A stretch of 64,000 nt of DNA from Botryosphaeria dothidea (Eukaryota > Ascomycota > Dothideomycetes > Botryosphaeriales > Botryosphaeriaceae): positions 3,844,001 through 3,908,000 of the forward strand of contig WWBZ02000016.1 in NCBI GenBank assembly GCA_011503125.2, read 5' to 3'. A model generated the notes under the pieces. The model was not told the origin of the DNA. It searched no databases and was given only the letters and a program-made list of their open reading frames with translations. Positions within the stretch are counted from its first letter, which is position 1; every line of letters begins with the position of its first letter. Shown piece by piece: positions 35,140-46,519 of this stretch. Both the position numbers and the translations under genes were made by a program.

Positions 35140-38100
35140 TCATGGAGTCGCAGGCTCGAAGTAGGACCTGAATCCAGGCTCCTGATCAAAACCACATTCG
35201 ACTACCACCTCGTAGCAAGCCATCAGTAGCTTCGGAAAGCGCGTCGTCCAGTACCTCAGGTAGCCGTCAGGAAGCGGGCCAACCTTTGTCTGCACATCCA
35301 GCGGCATGTCGTAGTAATGATTCTTCTTATTTCGAAGAGCACGCAGCAAATCCAACATTTTGTCGCCGTTGTACTTGCGCTGCTTACCAAGAGTATCGAT
35401 GAATTTGCGGTCAAGTTTAGATAGAAAGTCGGGAAACTTGCTGAAAGTGTGGCCAGAGTTCTGACCCTTTGGAGCAGGACACATCACCTCGATATTGCGT
35501 GCTTCAAGCCTACATAAAGATGTTGATGGCGGGTCGCGAGGCTCGAATTCAAAGCGGTCCGAAACTTGACAGAGGAAGGTAAGGCGCTTCTCTGGTGACC
35601 AGAAGAAAGGATGTTGCATGACTTGCATGGCAGTTGGGCGATCAACTGGGTTGTTGGAGAGCATGCGTGATATGAGGTGGATGGGCTCCTCCGAATCGTC
35701 TCCCAAGTACTCGAGTTTGCTGAAATTGAACTTGTTCTTTTTGATGTTCAGCTCACGAATCTGCATCCAGCCTTCTTCGTCATCAAATGGATGAGACCCA
35801 TTGGTGAGGACGTAGAAGAAGACGCAGCCAAGAGAGAAGATATCCACTGATCTCTTGACACCTTGAGTAACAGGATCGTTCGAAGTCGAGGAATCCCGCT
35901 GACTAGAGCTCATACGTCCTTCTGATTCTTTCGGCTTGAGAATAAGCTCTGGCGCTTTCCAGCCAATCGTCCCTGCGTTGTTCGTAGTGCCAACTAGTGT
36001 GCTGACGTTATCCGGAAGAGTTTTGCATAGCCCGAAGTCTGAGATAACGAAGCGTGGACCTCTGTTCTGATTCTTCTTTGGGTAAGCGATAAGAATGTTC
36101 TGTGGCTTGATGTCGCGATGAATGATTCTCAGGCTATGGAGATGATTCAAGCCAGCTGCCAGCTGATAGAGCGCCCTGGGAACGTCGGCGTTGATCTCGT
36201 TCACCAGTCCAATTTGCTGGTCCGTCCAAGGATCATCGTTTCTGCCGTCTTTGTAGAGATCCCAAAGACTGGCCTGGCAAAGCTCGACAGCAATATAAAG
36301 GAAGTTTTCGTCCTTTTGCTTGCAGAAATAGCGAATGACGTTGGGGTGGTCGTCGCTCTGAGTGAGAAGGCTGACTTCCTGATCGGCAAGCTCATAATAC
36401 TGTGGGAGCATTCGCTTAACCGCAACATCGCGTCCTTCGAATTTTCCTTCAAAGACAAAAGTCCCGCCACTTCCGCTGCCAAGCACCTTATCGGTGATGG
36501 TGAGGTTGTGGATCCTAGATTCATCAGCTTCGTCACAAAACTATGCATGGACGAGATACATACTGCTTCGCGGAAGAAAACTCAGACATAGCCTGTCCAT
36601 CGGCAGTGCCATCGCGCACGTCGACGTTCGAATCCTCACCAAATTTGCTAACATTGGCAACAATCTTCTCGGTCTCTTCACCTTCCGACTCGGCGTTGTT
36701 GTTCTTCCTGTTCTTGTTACGCTTTCTACCGCCACGCTGACCTCGGTGGGCCTTTTTCTTCTTGGGAGTCTCTTGACCATTCTCACCCTCCTCGCCTGGC
36801 TGAGGAGAGTCGGTCCTTGCCGGAGTTTCACCCGACTGCGAATTGCCGTCGGTGCCATTGACTGAAGGCGCCTCCTCGCCGGGAACGGTAATTTCCTCCC
36901 CACCCATCTGAAACCTGACTTTTCGCTCTTCAGCGGGTTGTTCGACAGGCTGTTCGGATTGAGATTCCGGCACTTCGATTTGGGGAACTTCTGATCGCAT
37001 GGGTGGAGGATGAGGAGCGTTGAACTTGAAGTTTTGAAGCGGCTTGTGTAGAGTTTTCTTCCAGTCACCGCTCAGTGAGGCGCCCAGAATGAGGAAAAGA
37101 GTAGCCACAACGAAAGTCCAGATCGACAGGGGCCACACAGGTGCCTGGGATATTGAAGGCTTTGGAGGAGGGATTTCTGTTTCGGCTGGATCTGGCTCTC
37201 CCGGAGCATCAATGGGGAGCACGTCTTCCGCACCCCCAATCATTGGCATTGGATGAGCGGTGTAGGACAGAGAGTGAACACCGACCAACAATGGCTTGAG
37301 TGACCCTTGTTGTGCTTGCCAGTTGACGGTTGCGAAATCATTCCAATTGAGCGTGTAGCACAAGGCTTGAGAGGCGCCGTCGGTGACTGCGGGGTAGCTG
37401 GTCTCTGACATGGCATACCAGCTGCCATTTTCAGTGCAGTTGACGAAAATATCATGTTGATATTCCTGGACAGTGGCTGGACCAGGAGGCTGCGGGAGGA
37501 GCACGAGGGAATCATCGCGAGAATTCGCATGGAATGGCCGCACGATGTCGTATACTCGGACGACGGGCGAGTCAAATTTTCCTCGATAGACGGGTGTTTG
37601 CCTATCTTTGGTGTGGTCCAAGGCATAGACGTATCCGTCATGCTTGCTGTAAACGTACTTGTTGTCCATCGTCGATGAATATTGAAGCTGAAGATCACGG
37701 TCCCTGTTGTTCGGAGCCCATTCGAAATACCTGATTGTGCAAATGGGAGTCCCAGTATCTCTGTTCGCGATGCCGACCGTGTATTCCGTGCGGCCAAGTG
37801 CCAGCGTTCCGATGGATTCGCACTCATCCTCGTCAATTCCTTCGAGGCCACTGATCCTACGGCAGCTGCCCTCATCGATGACGGAGGAGCCTCCGGAACT
37901 GAACTGCTTCAATATACGGCCCGTAGCAGCATCAATGGTGTAAAGAGTGTTCTTCTTCTCAGCAGTATACACAACCGGCGGGTCGTCGCTTGCGTAAGGC
38001 GATAGTTCTTCAGCCAGCTGTCTCACTGTGAGGTTCAGCTTGTGGATGCCGATATTGGGCGCTGGAGTGGCAACATAAAGGTCTCCGTCTTGGTTCGGCT

Positions 38101-38716
38101 CGACAATCCACTCGGGTCCGTCGTCGAGAATGTCATTGTCTTCAGACTTGTTTCGCTGATGGTAAACCATGTCGACCATGGGGCGGTCGGCGAAGAGCGT
38201 CCATCGCTCCTCACCAGTGTTTCTGTCTCTTGCGTATATCTTGCCATCAACGGTCGCCAGAAGGACAAAATCCTCGACTTCCCAATCCTGCAGGGACCGC
38301 GCACGAGGTCGCGAGGAGATGCCGCCGGAGGGGCCGGCGGCGGACCTGGCAGGAGGTGCTCGAACAGCGAACTCGGAGTCTGCTGGAGCCAAAGTCGCAA
38401 TGGCGCGCTCGTTCTTGGAAATGAAAGGCACGTTGCGGGGCCTGTTATATTTGTTGTCGTTGTTTGGGCTGGGGTTGCGGGAGTTGAGCCCTGGAGCGGC
38501 GGACTCAGACAAAGCATCTAGATGGGCGGACGACCAAGGCCGGTGGTCGGCGGTGTCGCGAAGGACGTCCTCGCGAGGGGAATTTCGAACGGCATGTTGC
38601 TGGTGGCCATGCTGCTGCTGCTGAGCGGAGGCCACAAAAGGAAATACAAGCAGGAGAGCGATCAAGGTCGAGCTTAGGGCGGCAGACCTCCTGCCGGGAG
38701 GCCGACGGCGCGGCAT
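35140..38716 (-). CDS. IRE1: ER-stress sensor kinase/endoribonuclease Ire1
   Basis: Single-pass ER membrane protein that senses unfolded protein and splices HAC1-type mRNA to start the unfolded protein response. Exons 38716-36564 and 36514-35140 with a 49-nt phase-2 intron give 1175 aa. The splice joins SSAKQ to IHNLTITDKVLGSGSGG at the kinase start. A signal peptide covers about residues 1-31. The luminal beta-propeller-like domain (about 140-480) begins WEVEDFVLLATVDGKIYARD. One membrane helix lies at about 529-550 (WTFVVATLFLILGASL). A basic KKKKAHRGQRGGRKRNKNRK stretch precedes the kinase, as in yeast, where such a region has been tied to mRNA docking. Kinase landmarks are VAVKRM, IIHRDIKPQNI and ISDFGLCKTL. 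The KEN RNase domain, about 1013-1170, starts after WSPEKRLTFL and includes LLRALRNKKNHYYDMP. Confidence 0.97.
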
Positions 38717-40325
38717 GGAGGTGGTTTAGACGGTGGAAGACTCAGCCCGACGTAGGCCTTTAAGCGTGGAGCAGGCAGGCATGAGAAGGGATGGAATGAG
38801 CAGGGCGGACAGTCGAGGCTGGTGGAAGAATGTAAAAGAAGGTCAAGGCGGCCGGGTCAGCACACGAGAAGGTGCGGCGCGGGCCAAGCTGAAAGGCGAG
38901 CGCACTGAAGCGTGAGACCGGGGGCCAGAGCAGCGGCAGGGGATTGCGCCTTCCGCCGCGAATCGTCGAACGAGGGAGGGGCCCTTTAGCTCGGCTGGGC
39001 CCTCCAGACCAGCCCACGACCCCACGAGCCAGTCGCCGTCCGCTGCCACCACCGCTTGCCTGACGACGGCCCGCTGCGTACCACGGTGCCTGGCGCCGCC
39101 TGCTTGCTCTAGCAATGATGCGCACGGCGAGCATCCCAACTCCGTTTTTGCCGGCCACCCATCTTCCCAGCTGCCCGCCAGGTGACGCGAGGACGCAGCC
39201 TCGCTGCATGCGCCCGCGCACCGTCGAGGGTTGCTGCTGCTTCTCGTGCATCCCTTTCCCCGGCTCCGCCTCGACAGACATGGGAGTACAGCCGCTGCTG
39301 GGCAAGGCGTTCGCCGGCTGGGCCGCCGTTTCAGGCTCGCTGAATGCTGCGTCGACGGCGTACGCTTCTCGCTCAGCCGACCCTTACACCTCGCAGAAAA
39401 AAGTATGCGTATCAGACAGTGCAGAGCTCGAACGCATTGCGTGTCGCCAGGCCCTTGCGGCGTGCAGCAAGAATGTGAGGCCCGACGCGAGCGCTGCGAG
39501 CACCCGCGCCCTGCATCCGCCGTCCCGGCCCAAAAAAAAAATCAAAAAATTCAGATGGCTGTACGCTGGGGTGTACATGCCTTGCCACCACCAACGCCGC
39601 GACAAAAAAAAAAAGGCCCGCAGCTGTCGCAGGTAACCGCTGCACGAGCGGCCCCCGCCATATCCGACGCACTAATTGCGTTCCCCGCGGGGCTGAAGAT
39701 CGCAGCACTCTGTTGGTCGCATCGAAACACCACACTCGTTTGAGGGATAAAGAAAACAGCCCAACAGCATCCGACCCCTAGAATCTCCAGCAATCACAGT
39801 CCACCTCGGGACCTCACACTCACTCTCTCCTAGATGTTCAGCCTTGTATGCGTGATGTAAGGCAAGCAAACTAGGGATGGAAATGCCCTGGCATGAGGTA
39901 AAAGCTTGATGTTGCCCGGCCTGTCGGCTCCCTCCCTCGATGACTATGTAACTTGACGTGCAGCGGAGCAAAGCCCGACACTTCGCCGCAATCCACTCGT
40001 AGTTTTGCATCGTTGCGGCGACTTCATGGTCTCTGCTATTCGCTCCTACAGACGGTCTTCGCGTTGGTTTGCTCGTATCTATTTTTTGCACCCAACGAAG
40101 CACTGAGTGTACGGTGCGGCGCGTAGCTGCTACCTTCAAACACCTACAACTCAATTGCGGCACAGACACATGCCTCTGCCTGATTTGGGACGCCAAAACT
40201 GGACCGTTCTATGTTTCTCGAGCTGCCGCGGTTTCTACTAATACATCGTCCCATTTCTGCCTTTTTGCCGCGCTCGGTTCAACGTTCCTGCTATTACCTG
40301 CGCCTCCTAAGCCTCCTACGCGCCT
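38717..40325. other. 1.6-kb spacer between IRE1 5' end and CCT2 3' end
   Basis: The left part is the GC-rich IRE1 promoter region. A-runs occur at 39533-39541 and 39604-39613. Open frames up to 181 codons overlap on both strands without motifs. One TGACGTG box at 39954-39960 resembles a UPR element but lies 1.2 kb from IRE1 and is isolated. Confidence 0.45.
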
Positions 40326-42088
40326 TTACATGCGGGTCCTCTGCCTTGGCGCACTCCGAATGATGTTGTCGACTCTCAGTAACAACTACAGTCGTGTTAG
40401 TCATGTGAAACGCATAGCTTAAGGTTTGAGGTCGGGCCGTGAACTTACCTCTGCGGCCTCACTCGCCGACGAAACAACCGCACGTTTGAGTTTGTAGCTC
40501 TCAATGACGCCGAGCTCCCGCATGTCAGCAATGCCTCCACCAGGAGTCAGGAGATCAAGCCCAGAGCTGGTCATGCCCGAGTAGACGGCCTTTCTTAGCC
40601 TGGCGACGAGGTCGCTGGAGTCGTAACCGGCGTTGTCAGCGAGGATGGTAGGCAGTTGCCTGAGGGCCTTGGCAAAAGCATCGACGGCCAGAGCCTTCTT
40701 GCCAGCAACGTTCTGCGAAGCCTGTTCCACGGCCTTGCCCATGTTCATCTCTGCGGAACCACCGCCAAGCGTCGTCCTGGGTTCCTTCACCGTCTGGGAG
40801 AGCACGGCGAGAGCATCGTGGAGAGACCTCTCTGCCTCGTCAAGGAGCTGCTCAGTTGCACCACGCAGCACGATGGTGCAAGCCTTACCGGCAGCAACGC
40901 CAGAGAACCTGATGAGAGTATCCTCACCAATGATAACCTCTTCAATTAGGTCGCAGTGGCCAAGCTTGACGTTCTCAGGGTGGTCGAAGGTAGAGGTGAT
41001 CTCGCCTCCGGTGACGAGGGCAAGTCTCTCCACACCATCGAAGTCTGCGTGCTCGATGGAGCAGATACCCGCGTCTGCAAAGAGCTGTTCGGGCCAGTTG
41101 TAGATGAGCTGCCTGTTGACGAAGCAGTTGATACCATGAGCCTTGATCTTGTCGACCTTCGCCTTCATCTTCTCGCGCTCAGCCTTCTCAAGCTCGGCAA
41201 GCTTGCCGGTGCCATCCACCTTTACTCTCGCACCGAAGATCTTGATCTTATCCGTGTCCATAGCAGTGTTGGCGATGAGGATCTTGGCATTCTCGATCCT
41301 CTTAGGCTGGTTCACACCGAACTTCTTGTCCAGAATAAAGCCCTCCTCAAGGTACGAATCCTTAAGCTTCCCTCCCGCCTTCTTGATGACCTGGATGTGT
41401 GTAAGATCGCTGGAACCCTGCAGACGCAGCACAGCATCGACAGCAAGCTCAGCAAATTGGTCCCGGTCCTGGCTCAGCACCTTGGAGCTCAGGGTAGTCC
41501 TGGCGATGGCGATGAGGTCTTTCCGGAAAGCCTGGGGATCATGGGTGTTGTTCACCGCAAGCTTCTCCAATGCCTCGAGCGCAGCGCGACTTGCTATCCG
41601 GTATCCCTCAATGATCGTCTGCGGGTGGATCTTCTGGTTGATCAGATGTTCCGCCTCCCGCAGCAGCTCCGCGGCCAGGACGGCCACCGACGTGGTGCCG
41701 TCACCGACCTCGTCATCCTGAACCTTGGAAATGTTGACAAGGACCTTCGCAGCAGCGTTATCGAGGGCAATAGACTTGAGGATGGTAGCGCCGTCGTTGG
41801 TGACCATAATCTCGCCGGTGGAACTGAGGGGCAGCAGTTAGCTCGAGCTCCTTAGGCAGCAGATGGCAGTACGCACGCAGATTGTAATATCTTGTCCATG
41901 CCCTTAGGGCCCAGGGTACTCTTCACCAGGTCGCCCACCGCGATGGCGCCCACGAAGGCCGAGAGACGGGCATTCTCACCCCTCTCCTCCTGTACGTCTT
42001 CCGCGAAGATCTGCGTGGGGTTTTGGTAGGACTAAGGGGCGTGTCAGCTGTAGCTGCAGGAGCGTAGATAATTCATAGTACAAACCAT
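40326..42088 (-). CDS. CCT2: Chaperonin-containing T-complex subunit beta (CCT2)
   Basis: Subunit of the cytosolic TRiC/CCT chaperonin that folds actin, tubulin and WD40 proteins using ATP. Five exons... reduced to four by reading splice sites: 42088-42086 (only the start ATG), 42031-41877, 41823-40449 and 40385-40326, giving 530 aa. Introns are 54, 53 and 63 nt. The first splice gives [19 protein letters not shown], the second joins MDKILQSA to [15 protein letters not shown], and the last adds [19 protein letters not shown], the typical CCT2 tail. ATP-site motifs are GPKGMDK, NDGATIL and VGDGTTS. The [19 protein letters not shown] segment and LGGGSAEM point to the beta subunit. Without the terminal exon the frame runs into intron sequence and ends with unrelated residues. 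The 299-codon frame on the plus strand is an antisense shadow. Confidence 0.95.
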
Positions 42089-42337
42089 CGTAAAGGGTGT
42101 GTGAGAAGCAGACAGCAACTCGCAGGGGGTAGGTGGAGTGGGCCGGGTGCGCTTCTGATGTTGCTTCTAAAGAGGACCCCGACGCGTTGGTCGACGTGAA
42201 ATCTGCGGGTAGGGCAGCGGCAACGTCTTGGCGCCGACTCCCGCGGCGAGCTTTGGAACATGCGAGACGCGCATCAGAAACCTTCGCGCGCAATCCACCA
42301 TCCCGGCTCAGGAAACTCTCAACATCTCTCTGGCGAC

Positions 42338-43996
42338 ATGTCTAAGCGGCAGGCCGACTCTCTCGATGACGCTGTCCAAGTCGACTCTCCTGCAGCCAAA
42401 CGAGCCCGCACCGAGGAGCTTCTCGATGAACACGAGGCCGCGCCCGCAAATGGCCTGCCCATCCGCCAGAATGGCCGTAACGAGGAGAACCCGGACATAG
42501 TAGGCGCGGCGGAGAGGGTTCACAAGGAACTAGAGGAAGCGAGCGCAATAGACGATGAAGAGGACGAGTCCGCGGTCACAGCTCCCAAACGACAGGAAGC
42601 TCCGACGGAGGGCTACAACGATCTCTATCTGGATACAATTGATCGAAAGGTCCTGGACTTTGATTTTGAGAAGCTATGCTCGGTCACGCTGTCCAACATC
42701 AACGTGTACGCATGCCTTGTGTGCGGAAAATACTACCAAGGTCGAGGACCAAAATCACAGGCATACTTCCATGCCCTGGATGAGGGCCACCACGTATATA
42801 TCAACTTGGAGACGAAGAAGGTATACGTCCTTCCTGAAGGGTATGAGGTGAAGAGCAAGTCGCTGGAAGACATCAAGTTTGTGGCAGACCCCAAGTACTC
42901 GAAGGAGGAAGTCATGAAGCTCGACAAGGAGCAGAAGACCGCCTGGGATCTTGTCGGTCGCAAGTATATACCAGGATTTGTTGGCATGAACAACATCAAG
43001 GCCAATGACTATTTCAACGTCGCCACACACGCATTAGCCCATGTCACCCCTCTCCGCAACTTTTTCATGCTGGAAGACCTCTCGCCCCGGCCTCAGCTTG
43101 CGCAACGGTTTAGCACACTAGTCCGCAAGATCTGGAACCCTCGCGCCTTCAAAGCGCATGTGTCACCACATGAGCTGCTCCAAGAAATTGCTCTACGTTC
43201 GTCAAAGCGTTTCACTCTCACCGAACAGTCAGATCCTGTCGACTTCCTCCAATGGTTCCTCAACAATCTACACCTTTCCCTTGGCGGTAGCAGAACCAAG
43301 CCCGGCTCTAGTATTGTCCAGCGCGTATTCCAGGGAAGCTTGAAGATTGAGTCCCAGTTAATCACAGCACGCGCCGATGCAGCTGACCGCCTGCGCTTCG
43401 AAGACTCTGATGTGCAATCCGAAAAGACGCACTTCATGATCCTGACGTTGGACCTTCCGCCACGACCAGTATTCCAGGATGAGTTGGAGAAGAATATCAT
43501 CCCACAGGTTCCTTTGACGAGGATACTTACAAAGTACGATGGCGTGTCCGCCCAAGAGCATCTCAACTACCGGAAGCGCTACCGCCTGCTTCACCCGCTG
43601 CCTCCGTACCTACTTTTCCACATCAAGCGCTTCAGCAAGAACAAGTTCGTTTCTGAGCGCAACCCGACCATCGTCACCTTCCCCACCCGTAGTCTTGACA
43701 TGAGTCCCTACGTCGAACCCAACCCTTCGATTCACCCACCTGGCGAGCCCATATGGTATGACCTTGTTGCGAACATCACGCATGAGGCCGTCCGCATTCG
43801 GGATGACAGCGTCGAGGGCGAGTCGGAGAAGAAAGTGTGGCGGGTCCAATTGCGAGACAAGAGCCGCGAGGAGTGGCTGGAGGTGCAGGATCTCTTCGTT
43901 GAAAAGGCGCGCGCTGAGACTCTGTTCACGAAGGAGAGTTACGTGCAGGTTTGGGAGAAGAGGAGAGAGCCGAAGAAAGGAAAGGGCAGAGCGTAA
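42338..43996 (+). CDS. SAD1: U4/U6.U5 tri-snRNP protein Sad1 (USP39-like, inactive ubiquitin protease fold)
   Basis: Splicing factor needed for assembly and stability of the tri-snRNP. Single-exon gene of 552 aa from the ATG at 42338. An in-frame ATG at 42260 would add 26 residues of low-complexity type; I prefer the later start because MSKRQADSLDDA begins a typical acidic, Lys-rich N terminus. A ZnF-UBP domain lies at about 100-190, with NINVYACLVCGKYYQGRG and HHVYINLETKKVYVLP. The USP fold starts at YIPGFVGMNNIKANDYFN, where an active protease would have its cysteine box (GLxNLGNTCY). The cysteine is replaced by Asp, as in USP39. The LLFHIKRFSKNKF block near the C terminus is conserved. It starts 250 bp from the divergent CCT2 gene. 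Confidence 0.95.
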   Translation: MSKRQADSLDDAVQVDSPAAKRARTEELLDEHEAAPANGLPIRQNGRNEENPDIVGAAERVHKELEEASAIDDEEDESAVTAPKRQEAPTEGYNDLYLDTIDRKVLDFDFEKLCSVTLSNINVYACLVCGKYYQGRGPKSQAYFHALDEGHHVYINLETKKVYVLPEGYEVKSKSLEDIKFVADPKYSKEEVMKLDKEQKTAWDLVGRKYIPGFVGMNNIKANDYFNVATHALAHVTPLRNFFMLEDLSPRPQLAQRFSTLVRKIWNPRAFKAHVSPHELLQEIALRSSKRFTLTEQSDPVDFLQWFLNNLHLSLGGSRTKPGSSIVQRVFQGSLKIESQLITARADAADRLRFEDSDVQSEKTHFMILTLDLPPRPVFQDELEKNIIPQVPLTRILTKYDGVSAQEHLNYRKRYRLLHPLPPYLLFHIKRFSKNKFVSERNPTIVTFPTRSLDMSPYVEPNPSIHPPGEPIWYDLVANITHEAVRIRDDSVEGESEKKVWRVQLRDKSREEWLEVQDLFVEKARAETLFTKESYVQVWEKRREPKKGKGRA

Positions 43997-44791
43997 GGCA
44001 AGGAACCGTGGAATCAGAACGTGCTGAAGATTCACGTGGCGTTCAGGAAAAAGTAAGCAGGGAGATTATCTTGGGTGTAGCTCCCTTATGTAATTCGGGG
44101 CTCGTTTTGGGAGGAGTCTTATGATCAGTGTAGTCATGCGCCCAGTCCCGAATAAATACAGCTTACCACAACATCAAGTCATGCGCAGACGTGACCAGCT
44201 TGCACAGCAACGTGCCAGAAATGTCATCCCGCAAATTGAACAAAAAGAATGCATCCGTTAGAAAACTTGCTTCGGATGAATGCTCCATCAAAAAGTGTGG
44301 CTCTCTCCACGTGCGTATCACCATTGACCTCTCCTGTCGAATTCTCTGGCTCTCGTGACATCGAAAAAAAGTGATTAACGTATTTGAGAATCGAAATTGT
44401 CAGGAAAAGACTCTTATGTGATAATTCAGACGAGTCTCCCATCCAACATACAATAAGAGCAAAAGATTGCAGGGTGTGAAGAGCCTCGTTCTCACATCCA
44501 GCCTAACTAGTGAAGTCGAAGGGAAATATCGGGCGTTAGGTTCAGACTATCAGCATGGCTGGACCCTTTGGCAAAGTAGAAAAGACAAAGCGCCCAACCT
44601 CAGCAGACCGGGTGGCTGGATAGTACACACTAACTCCAACTTCGAACATCTGAAGATTCATGATTTTCGTGCAACCTTGTATGCGATGGGAGGCCAAGGT
44701 GGTAGCGTGCCGATGCGAGCCACACCGGTGAGTTGGACTTCCTTCAGCGCCTTGTTCCAACCACGGAGAGGAAATACAGAAAGTAAGAAGC

Positions 44792-45251
44792 GCTAAGTCC
44801 AGCGTCGAACGTCGCGCCACCCTTGCCCCATCATATCACGCGTGCGAAACTCCAGGAGGTGTGTGGCTTGTTGGTTGGTCACGGCAGGCTCTCGGGCAGC
44901 AGTTTTGCTTTGATCCATGGCGTCGAGTTCACCGCTCGGTCTCTTCTTCACTTCCCAAGCCCGGCACTAAGTCTAGGATCGAACGTCGCAAGAAAAGAGA
45001 TCTTGGAATGCATTTGAATTGTGGAGATAGCGCCGCGGTAGTGGCTGGGTGGAAATGGTAGCCTACGCTTGGTACTTTATTAGTCCTTTGTTTGGAGTTC
45101 CGGAGACGGGCCCGACCCGGGACTTCCTTGGGGATCCGGTACTTGGACGGCTGTTTGTTGCACCCTCTTTGCCTTTCTTCTCTCTTCATCTCCACAACTT
45201 CTGCGTTTGCAGTTGTCTGGTACTGGCTGCGCTAAGTCTTCTGTCGAACGT
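44792..45251 (+). repeat. Three dispersed copies of a 21-nt motif (RCTAAGTC-N4-RTCGAACGT)
   Basis: Copies begin at 44792, 44967 and 45231, all in the same orientation. The first 8 bases (GCTAAGTC or ACTAAGTC) and last 9 bases (GTCGAACGT or ATCGAACGT) are conserved around four variable bases. A truncated relative, GCTAAGTG, lies near 45417. Flanks are not obviously similar. It could be a decayed tandem duplication or a protein-binding site array. Confidence 0.55.
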
Positions 45252-46412
45252 GGAAAAGAATGGAATTTTGTGCTACTGTGTAAGAATCGGTTCCAAGCGT
45301 GGCCGGACACAGTCTATAGGCAAGTAAATGAACCAGATGCGGTAAAAGTGCGGACAGAGTAGAGACGTCTTTCACGCAACTTCAAACGTCTGTGGTTTTT
45401 GGGTTTTGTGCAACTTTGCTAAGTGTTCATGAATTTAGCTGATTGGCCGGTCAGAGAGGTCTCGACGGAAGCGGTCAGGCGATAGAAATGGAAGACGAGC
45501 TGTCAGAAGCCGCAATCCTTGGGGCTACGGCGCTGGTGGTTCGCGCGGACGCTAGTGAGTACTGCTGTGGGCAAAGGCGACTCGAGGGAAGGGCTGCATA
45601 GGGGGACGGTCCGCCGACGGTGGGCCCAGTGCTCTGGCGGGTTGCCTCGAAAAAAAAACGCGCGCCTAAGAGCTCTTTTGATATCCGACGTGACTGCTTG
45701 GAGGCTCGGAGATAGCAGAGAGATGGATGGAGAACAGGGAGAGGCGCCGGTCCGTGTTTATTTAGCGGCCGATGTACGCCGCCGGCACGAGTCGACAGAT
45801 TGCGGGATTCTGCAGGTGATGGTGCAATGCCATTTTCTCTTAATGAAAACCTCGCACTCTCGAGTCTAACCTCTTTCAGTAGCTGACTGGGGCCTTAGGC
45901 GCCTGAGGAAAAGCTGGGCAGGGACGGCGTGCCTGGCCGTGCAGAGGAGGAGGAGCCAGGTTGGACGCGCGGCGGAACGGGCCCTACATAAGTGCGCGGA
46001 TTCGTCTTGCGGAGTATGGCGCAATGGCAGCGCAACAGGAAGGTCGAAGAGGCAGCTTATCCGGGGGGTGTTCTCAGTGTGTAATAGTTGGGTGTCTAGT
46101 GGGCGGGGAGGGAGCGCGAGCACGCGGCAGGGCGCGCCCGACCTCGGCGGGTCTAGCTGGACAAAAGCGATAAGTTATCAATCGCGACTGGAGCGCCCAA
46201 TCCGGGGAGCTGCTCACGAGCCCTTGCGCCCCGTCTGCTTCTCAACCAACCCTCTGCCAAACCGACAACTGACAAACGCCCGGCGTACGGCCGATCTTTC
46301 ATTTCACTGACTCCATTGCCGGATGCCGCTCCCAGTCTCTCACCATGCTTTCGCGTCCGTGTGCACTGCCTCGAGCTCCGCGAACCTACGCCAGCCTAAA
46401 GTCAAACGGGGG

Positions 46413-46420
46413 TATATATA
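46413..46420 (+). promoter_or_regulatory. TATA box of the gamma-glutamyltransferase gene
   Basis: A perfect TATATATA lies 100 bp before the start ATG at 46520, in an otherwise GC-rich stretch. Position and sequence fit a TATA element. Confidence 0.6.
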
Positions 46421-46519
46421 GTTAGATTTGCGCGCCAGGACCTTTCCCGCTCCTTCAGCTCGCATAAGTAAGACCGGCCCGGCCCTCAACTTCTCCGCCA
46501 TACGAGCCATCAGCCTAAC

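Larger units (their letters stand above)
43997..46519. other. 2.5-kb gene-poor region with a dispersed 21-nt repeat
   Basis: No convincing gene lies between SAD1 and the gamma-glutamyltransferase gene. Open frames are short and unlike any family I know. A conserved 21-nt motif recurs three times (44792-44812, 44967-44987 and 45231-45251). The right end carries the transferase promoter. Confidence 0.5.

Noticed and set aside
39954..39960. TGACGTG as a UPR element controlling IRE1
   Set aside because: Single short match 1.2 kb from IRE1; expected by chance.
40956..41855. 299-codon plus-strand frame antisense to CCT2
   Set aside because: It mirrors a highly biased, conserved gene on the other strand and has no family resemblance.
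42338..43996. Active ubiquitin protease
   Set aside because: The cysteine box has Asp in place of the catalytic Cys, as in Sad1/USP39; it is a known inactive family and not a new loss.
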